A stretch of 64,000 bases of DNA. Origin: Streptococcus ratti FA-1 = DSM 20564. GTDB lineage: Bacteria > Bacillota > Bacilli > Lactobacillales > Streptococcaceae. The notes beneath the pieces are model-generated. The model had not been told where the DNA came from and searched no databases. It saw nothing but the letters and a program-made list of their open reading frames with translations. Each line of letters starts with the position of its first letter. The stretch's first letter is position 1. The stretch is taken from positions 434,001-498,000 of the forward strand of contig NZ_AJTZ01000005.1 of the NCBI RefSeq assembly GCF_000286075.1, in the 5' to 3' direction. A program made the translations under genes and the position numbers. Positions 50,228 through 57,819 of the stretch are shown piece by piece.

Positions 50228-51055
50228 ATGACAGAATACGTTATTGACATTAAGCATTTGCAGAAATATTACGGCAAGCATATGGGCGTAAGGGATGTTT
50301 CTCTCAGCGTTAAAAAGGGTGAAATTTTTGGTTTTCTAGGTTCAAATGGTGCCGGAAAATCAACAACCATCCGCTGTCTGCTGGGACTGATCCGAGCAAG
50401 CAAGGGTGAGATGACACTTTTTGGCGGCAAATACAAGACCTTGACAGAAAATCTTAGGCATATCGGCTATATACCGTCGGAAGCCGTGTTTTACCCTAAC
50501 ATGAAGGTCAAGGATGTCATCCTTTTTGCGGCCAAATCCAGGAAAAAAGACTGTTCGCAAGAGGCGGATAGACTCTGTCGGATTTTGGAGGTGCCGCTGG
50601 AAAAGAAGATTGAAGACCTCTCGCTGGGCAATCGTAAAAAAGTTGGTATTGTCTGCGCTTTGCAGCATCAGCCAGAACTTTTAATTTTGGATGAGCCGAC
50701 TTCAGGCCTTGATCCGTTGATGCAGGAGCGTTTCTTTCGTTTGGTTAAAGAAGCTTGCGCAGCAGGCAGTAGCTGTTTTTTGTCTTCCCATGTCCTTTCT
50801 GACATCAAAAATTACTGTGACCGCGCAGCTATTATCAAGGATGGGGTTATTCTTACGGTTGATACGCTAACTAATCTGACGCGCAGTCAGCTTAAACACG
50901 TGACAGTTTGGAAGGATGGTCATTCAGAATCCTTTACGTTTACAGGCTCCAGCAGTGAATTGTTAGAACGTCTAAGAGGCATGCAGGCAGATGACTTTCT
51001 GGTCGAAGAACCGCCGCTGGAAGATCTCTTTTTGCAGTATTATGAGAGGAGGTAG
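50228..51055 (+). CDS. ABC transporter ATP-binding protein of the LytTR module
   Basis: A 275-aa ATPase: Walker A GSNGAGKST (residues ~39-47), signature LSLGNRKKVGIVCAL (SLGN in place of SGGQ), Walker B LLILDEPTSGLD, D-loop and H-loop SSHVL. The family is DrrA/NatA-like ATPases used for antibiotic or bacteriocin resistance and export. AGGAAG precedes the ATG; spacing to the permease is seven bases. The regulator-inhibitor-transporter order suggests the transporter is the LytTR output or the immunity part of the module. Confidence 0.9.
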   Translation: MTEYVIDIKHLQKYYGKHMGVRDVSLSVKKGEIFGFLGSNGAGKSTTIRCLLGLIRASKGEMTLFGGKYKTLTENLRHIGYIPSEAVFYPNMKVKDVILFAAKSRKKDCSQEADRLCRILEVPLEKKIEDLSLGNRKKVGIVCALQHQPELLILDEPTSGLDPLMQERFFRLVKEACAAGSSCFLSSHVLSDIKNYCDRAAIIKDGVILTVDTLTNLTRSQLKHVTVWKDGHSESFTFTGSSSELLERLRGMQADDFLVEEPPLEDLFLQYYERR

Positions 51056-51062
51056 TGGTTTT

Positions 51063-51851
51063 ATGATTTTGTTTATGCATGAATTAAAACAAAACCTTAG
51101 AACGCTCATGATTTGGTCTTTGTCAGTCGGTCTGATTTGCTATGGATGCATTTTGCTTTATAAGAGTGTGGAGCATCAGCTGAAAGATATGGCGCAGCTG
51201 TATAGCAATATGGGTGAAATGACGAAAGTTTTAGGATTGGACAAGGTTAGTCTTGCTACCTTGGATGGCTACTTTGCTACGGAAATTGTAATAATGTTTG
51301 GCCTTGGAGCGGGGATGTTTGCGGCCATGATGGGAGCAAGCAGCCTGTCCAAGGAAGAAGAGGGGCATACAAGCGAATTTCTGCATACACTTCCTTTCGG
51401 GCGTTTAAATATCTTGATTTGGAAATATTTCAGTCTGCTTTTTATGCTGCTGATATTCAATGGGATGGTTGTAGGGCTGGAAGTGCTTGGTATTTGGCAG
51501 ATTGGCTTGGACTTTTCCTATGATCTTTTGCTTAGCTATCAGCTTTTAGCTCTTTTGATGCAGGTTGAAGTTGTCAGCCTTGCTTTCCTGCTTTCGGCTC
51601 TCAGTCGTAAGAAACAAATTGGTCTATCGTTTGGACTGGTTTTACTTCTCTATGTCATGGATATGATGAGCCGTATTGTGCCGGATATTGAATTTCTCAA
51701 GTATCTGACACCATACTATTTTGCTAACGGTGCAGATGTCTTTAGCAAGGTAGCAGTACAGCCGGCGTATTTAGCAGTTGCTTTTGCGGTCATCGTAATC
51801 AGCCTGATTCTCGGTTCAGTTTATTATCAAAGGAAGGATTTGAGTGCCTAG
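51063..51851 (+). CDS. ABC transporter permease of the LytTR module
   Basis: A 262-aa permease of the ABC-2 type with about six hydrophobic segments (LRTLMIWSLSVGLICYGCILLY, VIMFGLGAGMFAAMMGASSL, FSLLFMLLIFNGMVVGLEVLG, LALLMQVEVVSLAFLLSALS, and others). The ATG at 51063 follows GAGAGGAGGT (51044-51053); the longer frame to 50991 overlaps the ATPase gene. It forms an exporter or lantibiotic-immunity-like unit with the ATPase. Confidence 0.85.
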   Translation: MILFMHELKQNLRTLMIWSLSVGLICYGCILLYKSVEHQLKDMAQLYSNMGEMTKVLGLDKVSLATLDGYFATEIVIMFGLGAGMFAAMMGASSLSKEEEGHTSEFLHTLPFGRLNILIWKYFSLLFMLLIFNGMVVGLEVLGIWQIGLDFSYDLLLSYQLLALLMQVEVVSLAFLLSALSRKKQIGLSFGLVLLLYVMDMMSRIVPDIEFLKYLTPYYFANGADVFSKVAVQPAYLAVAFAVIVISLILGSVYYQRKDLSA

Positions 51852-51870
51852 TTAGATTTAAGGATTTGGC

Positions 51871-51902
51871 CTGAGGCGATGACAGCACAAGGTATTGTAT
51901 AG
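51871..51902 (+). repeat. Duplicated 3' end of gdhA
   Basis: GAGGCGATG.CAGCACAAGGTAT.GTATA recurs from gdhA (49129-49160) with three differences. It encodes EAMTAQGIV then TAG, against EAMSAQGIV then TAA at the end of gdhA. A weaker match (TTAAGG) extends to its left. Confidence 0.85.
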
Positions 51903-52005
51903 TAATAGATAAGGCTAGAACGGCTCACTAGTCCTTATTGATAGTCTTGACTTTATTAGCCGGCAAGTGGGCCGCTTAAATTAATCCTTCCGTAAATAAA
52001 ATAAA

Positions 52006-52313
52006 GTCTGGGAATTAAATTCCAGACCCAACTTGAAGACAAAGTCTTTTGTGAGACTTTCCTTAGGTGATGCGGACGGCAGCGACTTCCTTCGGAATTC
52101 CATGCCTAAGATTTGAGCCTAAGGTCTCAAATCTTCCGAGTGGCAGAAACAATGGGGTTTCTGCCACTTTTATCACGGCGAAAAGTCTCGGATTAAGGCT
52201 CGCTTCGCTCGCAAACCAAAGCCATTTAATCGATATTTGAAGAACTTCAAAGCATGTTTGCATTGAAAAATGTGTTTGTCTACACTCTGAGTCTGGGAAT
52301 TAAATTCCAGACC
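52006..52313 (+). repeat. Intergenic structured element between 23-base direct repeats
   Basis: GTCTGGGAATTAAATTCCAG and three further bases occur identically at 52006-52028 and 52291-52313; each is itself nearly palindromic. Between them are perfect or near-perfect hairpins: AGATTTGAG-loop-CTCAAATCT (~52110-52134) and GTGGCAGAAAC-loop-GGTTTCTGCCAC (~52140-52167). There is no credible ORF. It occupies part of the gap between the ABC permease and queF. Confidence 0.7.
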
Positions 52314-52553
52314 TTATTTTTTATGTCGAAAAGCAAGATAACCAATAATAAGAGATAAGGAGTTAAGATCATAAATATTCCAAGCACCAGCAATGGCTGT
52401 GATGATAATGCCTGTACATAAAATATTTCTTGCATTAAAGCTATCTTTTTGCTATCAATATAAGAAAGCAGATAGCAGTAGGGTAATGCTTAAAATGAGA
52501 ATCACTCTGATAAGAGTAGGTTTAAGATAAACTTTCCATTCATTTTTCAACAT
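52314..52553 (-). pseudogene. Small membrane-protein gene interrupted by tandem stops
   Basis: GGAGAG precedes an ATG at 52553. Thirty-two codons (MLKNEWKVYLKPTLIRVILI, then LSITLLLSAFLY) lead to TGA and TAG (52457-52452). The same frame then continues without interruption as QKDSFNARNILCTGIIITAI, then AGAWNIYDLNSLSLIIGYLAFRHKK, to TAA at 52316-52314. The two parts look like two or three transmembrane helices of one ~80-aa protein. Either it is a pseudogene or only the 32-aa peptide is made. A shift into another frame near the stops (YIDSKK) is also plausible. Confidence 0.6.
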
Positions 52554-52632
52554 ATTACTCTCCTTTCTGTTTATTGTAATATGTAATATGGAGAAAGAAG
52601 TTTGTCTATAGGTTGAAAAATATCGAAAAATG

Positions 52633-53121
52633 TTAACGATTATCAATGGTTTCTGGGTAAATATCATGGTTCATCAAACGATAAGTAGCCATTTCTTCAT
52701 ACTTGGTATTTGGACGTCCGTAATTATAATAAGGGTCAATGGAAATACCACCGCGTGGTGTAAATTTGCCCCAGACTTCCAGATAGCGCGGCTGGAGCAG
52801 TTCGACCAAGTCTTTGCCGATGGTATTGATGCAGTTTTCGTGGAAATCTCCGTGGTTGCGGTAGCTGAAAAGGTAGAGCTTAAGCGATTTGGATTCAACA
52901 CATTTTTTATCTGGGATATAAGATAGATAAATAGTTGCGAAATCAGGCTGCCCAGTTATAGGACACAAAGATGTGAATTCCGGACAGTTGAATTTGATGA
53001 AGTAATCATTATCCTGATGACGATTGTCAAAAGCTTCTAAAATATGAGGATCATAATCAAAATCGTAGGTCGTTTTTTGCTTTCCTAATAGGGTTAAGTC
53101 TTTCATTTCTTCTTGTGACAT
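52633..53121 (-). CDS. queF: NADPH-dependent 7-cyano-7-deazaguanine reductase
   Basis: A 162-aa QueF that reduces preQ0 to preQ1 in queuosine synthesis. It carries the catalytic Cys in [16 protein letters not shown], the [20 protein letters not shown] motif specific for QueF, and [30 protein letters not shown] precedes the ATG. It is the last gene of the minus-strand que operon. An upstream in-frame extension to 53217 overlaps queE and is ignored. Confidence 0.95.
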   Translation of the reverse strand: MSQEEMKDLTLLGKQKTTYDFDYDPHILEAFDNRHQDNDYFIKFNCPEFTSLCPITGQPDFATIYLSYIPDKKCVESKSLKLYLFSYRNHGDFHENCINTIGKDLVELLQPRYLEVWGKFTPRGGISIDPYYNYGRPNTKYEEMATYRLMNHDIYPETIDNR

Positions 53122-53134
53122 CTTGTTTTCCTTT

Positions 53135-53851
53135 CTAAACACCGCGTTTATTATCGTAGACGAGAGTGTGCAGTTGCGGCAACACTCGGACATTGCCCCA
53201 AGAATTATCTTGGGCAACGCGCATCCATAGGTTTTTAAGTCTTGTCAGCTGGTGCTGGACAATATCGCCGGAAGCCTTGGGTTCAGGGTTTCCGGCAGAT
53301 AAATAGAGAACATCTGGCTGATAGCGTTCTTGAATCATTTTAGCAAAATCCAGATCAGCTTCATCAAAGATGGGAATCTTATAGGCGACCTTTTGAGGAT
53401 CTAACTGGGAGACAATAAAATCCAATGTTTCAAAATGGACATCCATTTTGCTGGAAGGAGGCTTAGGACTTAGAGTTACTTGGTCAATGTCCTTTAGCCA
53501 GCTCTGCCAGCGCGAACCTTGTGTCTCAACAGCCAGTGTCACCTGCCGATCCTTTAATTTAGTTACAAGTTCCTCCATGTTAGCTGCCAAAAGGCAGGGA
53601 TTGCCTCCAGAGAGCGTAACATAATCATAATGCCCCAATTTATCCAGTTCATCAATAACTTGGTCGCTGGTCATCATCGTTGGTTTTTCAGAGCCGTCCC
53701 AAGTAAAGGCAGAGTCGCACCAGTCGCAATGATAGTCACAGCCGCCTGTACGAACGAACATGGTCTTTTGACCGATGGATCGGCCTTCTCCTTGAAAGGT
53801 AGGACCAAAGATTTCTAAAATAGGTAATTTTAACAGATGCTGTTTTTTCAT
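53135..53851 (-). CDS. queE: 7-Carboxy-7-deazaguanine synthase
   Basis: A 238-aa radical SAM enzyme that converts 6-carboxytetrahydropterin to 7-carboxy-7-deazaguanine. The cluster motif [14 protein letters not shown] (CX3CX2C) and [13 protein letters not shown] are present, and TLSGGNPCL binds SAM. The ATG at 53851 overlaps the queD stop (ATGA), giving coupled translation and [10 protein letters not shown]; an ATG five codons upstream (53866) is an alternative. Confidence 0.92.
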   Translation of the reverse strand: MKKQHLLKLPILEIFGPTFQGEGRSIGQKTMFVRTGGCDYHCDWCDSAFTWDGSEKPTMMTSDQVIDELDKLGHYDYVTLSGGNPCLLAANMEELVTKLKDRQVTLAVETQGSRWQSWLKDIDQVTLSPKPPSSKMDVHFETLDFIVSQLDPQKVAYKIPIFDEADLDFAKMIQERYQPDVLYLSAGNPEPKASGDIVQHQLTRLKNLWMRVAQDNSWGNVRVLPQLHTLVYDNKRGV

Positions 53852-54294
53852 GCTTGCAAATCCCATTCTTTTCTAAATTCGGCGTAGGCTGACGGTGTTT
53901 CATAGAGACGGACAGATTCCATTTGCAAACCGTGCTCATCAGGCAAGGCCTTTTCAACCGTTTTATAAATCCAATAAACCATATTTTCAGCTGTTGTATT
54001 CATATAGGGCAGACTTTCGTTGAGATAGGCATGATCCAAATGAGGTTCTAATAAATTTTGATAAATAGTTTTCAAGTCGCCAAAGTCATAAACCATGCCT
54101 TTGTCATCTAAAAAACCGCTGACAGCAATTTGTAAATGATATGTGTGTCCATGTAAAGCTTTGCATTTCCCTTCATAGCTGAAAAGGTGATGAGCGGCAT
54201 CAAAGGTAAATTCTTTGGAAACGAGAACACGTCTAGGACAGTAAATGAGTGATTCTCCCGTTTCTTTTTTAATTTCTTTGGGTGCAAAAAACAT
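53848..54294 (-). CDS. queD: 6-Carboxytetrahydropterin synthase
   Basis: A 148-aa QueD that turns dihydroneopterin triphosphate into 6-carboxytetrahydropterin. Zinc His residues are in FDAAHHLFSYEGKCKALHGHTYHL, together with the catalytic Cys, and MVYDFGDLK and LDHAYLN are conserved. AGGAGAAA precedes the ATG. Its start shares a base with the queC stop (TAATG). Confidence 0.95.
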   Translation of the reverse strand: MFFAPKEIKKETGESLIYCPRRVLVSKEFTFDAAHHLFSYEGKCKALHGHTYHLQIAVSGFLDDKGMVYDFGDLKTIYQNLLEPHLDHAYLNESLPYMNTTAENMVYWIYKTVEKALPDEHGLQMESVRLYETPSAYAEFRKEWDLQA

Positions 54295-54947
54295 TAGTTT
54301 TTCTCCTTCTGAGCAAGATATTTATCCAGTCCTGTTTGGCGCAGATGACAAGCAGGACATTGTCCGCAGCCTGCACCGCGGATGCCATTGTAGCAAGTCA
54401 GTGTTTTCTCACGGACATAGTCGAATTTGCCGAGACTATCCGCTAAAGCCCAGGTCTCAGACTTATCTAACCACATTAGAGGAGTTTGAATGACGAACTC
54501 ATAATCCATGGCGAGATTTAAAGTCACATTGAGAGATTTGACGAAAACATCACGACAGTCAGGGTAGCCTGAAAAATCTGTTTGGCAAACCCCGGTGATA
54601 ATATCTGTTATATGGCGCTGTTTAGCAAGGACTGCAGCAAAGGAAAGAAAGAGATGATTTCTGCCATCAACAAAAGTATTGGGGACTTCGCCGTTTTTGG
54701 CTTCTATATCGATATCAGAAGTGAGGGCGTTTTCTGTTATTTGTCCCAACAAAGACATATCGAGAATATGGTGCTTTACTCCTTGTTCAGCAGCGATTTC
54801 TTTAGCGACTGCTAATTCCTGGCTGTGACGCTGACCATAGGCAAAAGTAACTGTTTCAACATGCTCGTAGTGCTGCAGTGCCCAAAAAAGGCAGGTGGTA
54901 GAATCTTGACCGCCGCTAAAAACGACGAGGGCTGATTGACGTTTCAT
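54294..54947 (-). CDS. queC: 7-Cyano-7-deazaguanine (preQ0) synthase
   Basis: A 217-aa PP-loop ATPase that makes preQ0 from 7-carboxy-7-deazaguanine, ammonia and [20 protein letters not shown] is the PP-loop, and [19 protein letters not shown] carries the four zinc-binding cysteines. AAAGGAG precedes the ATG at 54947; an in-frame extension to 55013 lacks one. It is the first gene of the queCDEF operon. Confidence 0.95.
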   Translation of the reverse strand: MKRQSALVVFSGGQDSTTCLFWALQHYEHVETVTFAYGQRHSQELAVAKEIAAEQGVKHHILDMSLLGQITENALTSDIDIEAKNGEVPNTFVDGRNHLFLSFAAVLAKQRHITDIITGVCQTDFSGYPDCRDVFVKSLNVTLNLAMDYEFVIQTPLMWLDKSETWALADSLGKFDYVREKTLTCYNGIRGAGCGQCPACHLRQTGLDKYLAQKEKN

Positions 54948-55154
54948 GATAACTCCTTTAATTAAGATACAAAGAGCGTTAGCGAGCAAAGTCAAAATAG
55001 GAGGTTCGACCAAGAATCACAGGACTCTAGGAGAAGCTGTCTTTTTGACATAGCTCGCAGCTCGTGTTCAGTTACATAGATACAAAGGGCCTTGGCCTTA
55101 AGAAAGCGAGAAGAAAATAAGAGACTGATGTCAGGCACTTTTACGCAATTGCAT

Positions 55155-55207
55155 AGAAAAAAGACGAGACAAAACTCCGTAAAAACCATTAGCGGAATTT
55201 TGTCTCG
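55155..55207 (-). promoter_or_regulatory. Inverted repeat/terminator-like hairpin in the que leader
   Basis: On the minus strand CGAGACAAAATTCCG pairs with CGGAGTTTTGTCTCG and is followed by TCTTTTTTC. It stands about 210 bases upstream of queC, with nothing on the minus strand to terminate before it, so it could be a leader attenuator or the end of a lost gene. No known preQ1 riboswitch signature was recognised. The rest of the 631-base gap 54948-55578 contains diverged CTTTGTATC motifs and the rcrR promoter. Confidence 0.45.
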
Positions 55208-55474
55208 CCCCTTTTAGATGCTGGCAAGACAGCCGCCTGTTAAGGCAGGTAATCTTTGTCAGCTATATTGATGCAAGACTTTCAAAGCAGCTTAAACTAA
55301 ATATACTCTTTGAAACGACTGTCTGGTTTTTTTTACGGATGGCTTTTCCCAAACATCCTTATTTAACTCTTCAATATGGTAACATGGAAAGTCGGTAAAA
55401 TCAAGTTTTTTTAGATGAATGCAGAGGAGATGCTGTCAATAATAAAATTCCCAAGGACAAGCAAGCAGTAAAAA

Positions 55475-55547
55475 AATAGTTCTCATAGAAACTTTTTTCT
55501 TGACAATAATTTTAGAAGTCATTATAATGGCTTCCATGAGAACTATT
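55475..55547 (+). promoter_or_regulatory. rcr promoter flanked by RcrR-type operators
   Basis: A near-ideal promoter, TTGACA (55500-55505), 17 bases, TATAAT (55523-55528), lies between AATAGTTCTCAT (55475-55486) and its inverse ATGAGAACTATT (55536-55547). The downstream copy covers the predicted start point. In S. mutans, RcrR autorepresses by binding palindromic sites in this region. Confidence 0.75.
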
Positions 55548-55578
55548 AGATGGTTTTCAAAAAGAATGAGGTGTTTTC

Positions 55579-56007
55579 ATGAAAGAGCCTTTCGATTTGT
55601 TTAGAGATTTTATCAATACAGTGGAAACAACAGTCCAGGAGTTGGCTAAAGAAAATAACATTGAACATTTGGGAGGGCCTCAGGGACATACAGTTAGTTA
55701 TCTTTTTAAGAATCAAGATAAAGAAATTTTTATTAAGGATATTGAGGAAAGACTGCACATTTCAAAGTCAGTTGCCAGCAATCTCATCAAGAGAATGGAG
55801 AAAAACGGCTTTATTTCCATCATTCCCTCTCAAAAAGATAAGCGCTGCAAACAAATTATTTTGACACCTTTAGGCCTTAATAAGGCAGGGGACATTATCA
55901 CCTTTCATAAAAAAATCCATGAGCAGCTGCTGAAAGGTATTGATAAAGCAGATCTTGTGACTGCTCGCAGGGTTTTTGAACAAATTAAACAAAATTTAGA
56001 AAAATAG
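55579..56007 (+). CDS. rcrR: MarR-family regulator RcrR
   Basis: A 142-aa MarR-type repressor: winged helix (~45-100) with EDIEERLHISKSVASNLIKRMEKNGFISIIPSQKDKRCKQIILTPLG (recognition helix and wing). In S. mutans RcrR autorepresses rcrRPQ and links stress, (p)ppGpp and competence. AGGTG lies upstream of the ATG. It is nine bases before rcrP in the same operon, and the order rcrRPQ-tpx-relP matches S. mutans. Confidence 0.92.
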   Translation: MKEPFDLFRDFINTVETTVQELAKENNIEHLGGPQGHTVSYLFKNQDKEIFIKDIEERLHISKSVASNLIKRMEKNGFISIIPSQKDKRCKQIILTPLGLNKAGDIITFHKKIHEQLLKGIDKADLVTARRVFEQIKQNLEK

Positions 56008-56016
56008 GAGCAACAC

Positions 56017-57819
56017 ATGTTTAAGATATTTAAACGATTAAATGCCAAAGAATGGGGTATGATTCTCCTTAGTACAGCTTTTATTTGCTTAGCTGTTTGG
56101 ATGGATTTAAAAACACCAGAGTATATGTCTGATATTACGACCTTGCTGCAAACCAAGGGAACTACTGCTTCAGATATTATGAAGCCGGGGTCTAAAATGC
56201 TCATATTCTCCTTTGGCAGTTTTTTGATGGCAGTTTTCGTTGGTTTTTTAGCAGCAAGAACAGCTGCCGGTTTTACAACACGCCTGCGTTCGGACATTTT
56301 CAATCAGGTGATGGATTATTCGGATGCTGAAATCAAGAAATTTTCCATTCCTAGTCTTTTGACGCGAACCACCAACGATCTGACCCAGCTGCAGATAATG
56401 ATTACCATGGGGATGCAGGTAGTGACCCGCGGTCCTATTATGGCTGTTTGGGCACTGACTAAAATTTGGGGCAAGAGTGATGAGTGGACCGGTGCAGTCG
56501 GAGTAGCTGTGCTTATTGTTTTGATTTTGCTGTCTGTCTTAATGTTTGTTGCTTTTCCAAGACAGCGCAAGGTACAAGGCCTGACAGATGCCCTTAACTC
56601 AACGACGCGTGAATCTTTGAGCGGTGTTCGTGTTGTACGTGCCTACAATGCAGAAGATTATCAGGAAAATAAATTTAAGGAAGAAAATAAAAATCTGACC
56701 AAACTAAATTTATTTGTCTACCGTCTCATGTCACTGATGAATCCGGTCATGACAGTCGTTTCAAGCGGTCTGACACTGGCTATCTATTGGATTGGTTCTT
56801 ATTTGATTGATGATATTAGCATTCCAAGGACCAGTATGACTGCGGCGGCAGCAGCAGTTAAGGATCGGATCACTGTTTTCAGCGATATGGTTGTTTTCTC
56901 ATCTTATGCCATGCAGATTGTCATCGGCTTTATGATGATGGTTGCTATCTTCATTATTTTGCCGCGTGCCCTTGTCTCTGCCAAGCGGATCAACGAAGTC
57001 CTGGCACTTGAGTCATCGATACAGTTCAAGAAAACTTCTAAGAAAACTAACGGTCAAAAAGGGGAAATTGAATTTCACGATGTTTCTTTCCGTTACAACA
57101 AGAATTCCCGCGCTGTGATAGAGCATATTTCTTTTAAAGCAAAAGCCGGCGAAACGGTTGCTTTTATTGGTTCGACAGGTTCCGGAAAATCAACTTTGAT
57201 CAATCTGATTCCGCGTTTTTACGATGCTACAGAGGGCTGGATTAAGGTTGACGGTGTTAAGATTCAGGATTACAGCCACGATGATTTAAATAAGAAAGTC
57301 GGCTATATTCCGCAAAAAGCAGTGCTTTTTAGTGGCACCATTCGCTCAAATATGGAATTTGGCGAAAGCAGCCAAACACCGCTGGATGATGCTAAAATTT
57401 GGGAGGCGCTTGAACTGGCTCAGGCTAAAGATTTTGTCGAAAATAAGGAAAAAGGACTTGATACAGAAGTAGCACAGGGCGGAACTAATTTTTCCGGCGG
57501 ACAGAAACAGCGCTTGGCAATTGCGCGTGCTCTTGCCCGCAAACCTGAGATTCTTATTTTTGATGATTCCTTCTCAGCACTTGATTATAAGACCGATAGA
57601 ATTCTGCGTGCTGAGCTGAGGAAGAAAACTAGGGATATGACTAAATTAATCGTTGCTCAGCGAATTTCAACCATTATGAATGCCGATCAAATTTTAGTTT
57701 TAGATCAAGGGAAGGTTGTCGGTCAGGGAACTCATAAAGAGCTCTTGGCTAATAATGAGATTTATCAGGAAATTGCTTATTCACAATTATCTAAGGAGGA
57801 GTTAGAAAATGGACAATAA
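56017..57819 (+). CDS. rcrP: ABC exporter subunit RcrP (degenerate-site half)
   Basis: A 600-aa half-transporter: six helices (~15-330), with an unusually long extracytoplasmic loop between helices (IDDISIPRTSMTAAAAAVKDRITVFSD, ~265-290), then ATPase with Walker A GSTGSGKST, signature FSGGQKQRLA and Walker B IFDDSFSALD (degenerate carboxylate). It pairs with RcrQ. AGGAGC stands before the ATG. In S. mutans RcrPQ affects stress tolerance and competence. Confidence 0.92.
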   Translation: MFKIFKRLNAKEWGMILLSTAFICLAVWMDLKTPEYMSDITTLLQTKGTTASDIMKPGSKMLIFSFGSFLMAVFVGFLAARTAAGFTTRLRSDIFNQVMDYSDAEIKKFSIPSLLTRTTNDLTQLQIMITMGMQVVTRGPIMAVWALTKIWGKSDEWTGAVGVAVLIVLILLSVLMFVAFPRQRKVQGLTDALNSTTRESLSGVRVVRAYNAEDYQENKFKEENKNLTKLNLFVYRLMSLMNPVMTVVSSGLTLAIYWIGSYLIDDISIPRTSMTAAAAAVKDRITVFSDMVVFSSYAMQIVIGFMMMVAIFIILPRALVSAKRINEVLALESSIQFKKTSKKTNGQKGEIEFHDVSFRYNKNSRAVIEHISFKAKAGETVAFIGSTGSGKSTLINLIPRFYDATEGWIKVDGVKIQDYSHDDLNKKVGYIPQKAVLFSGTIRSNMEFGESSQTPLDDAKIWEALELAQAKDFVENKEKGLDTEVAQGGTNFSGGQKQRLAIARALARKPEILIFDDSFSALDYKTDRILRAELRKKTRDMTKLIVAQRISTIMNADQILVLDQGKVVGQGTHKELLANNEIYQEIAYSQLSKEELENGQ

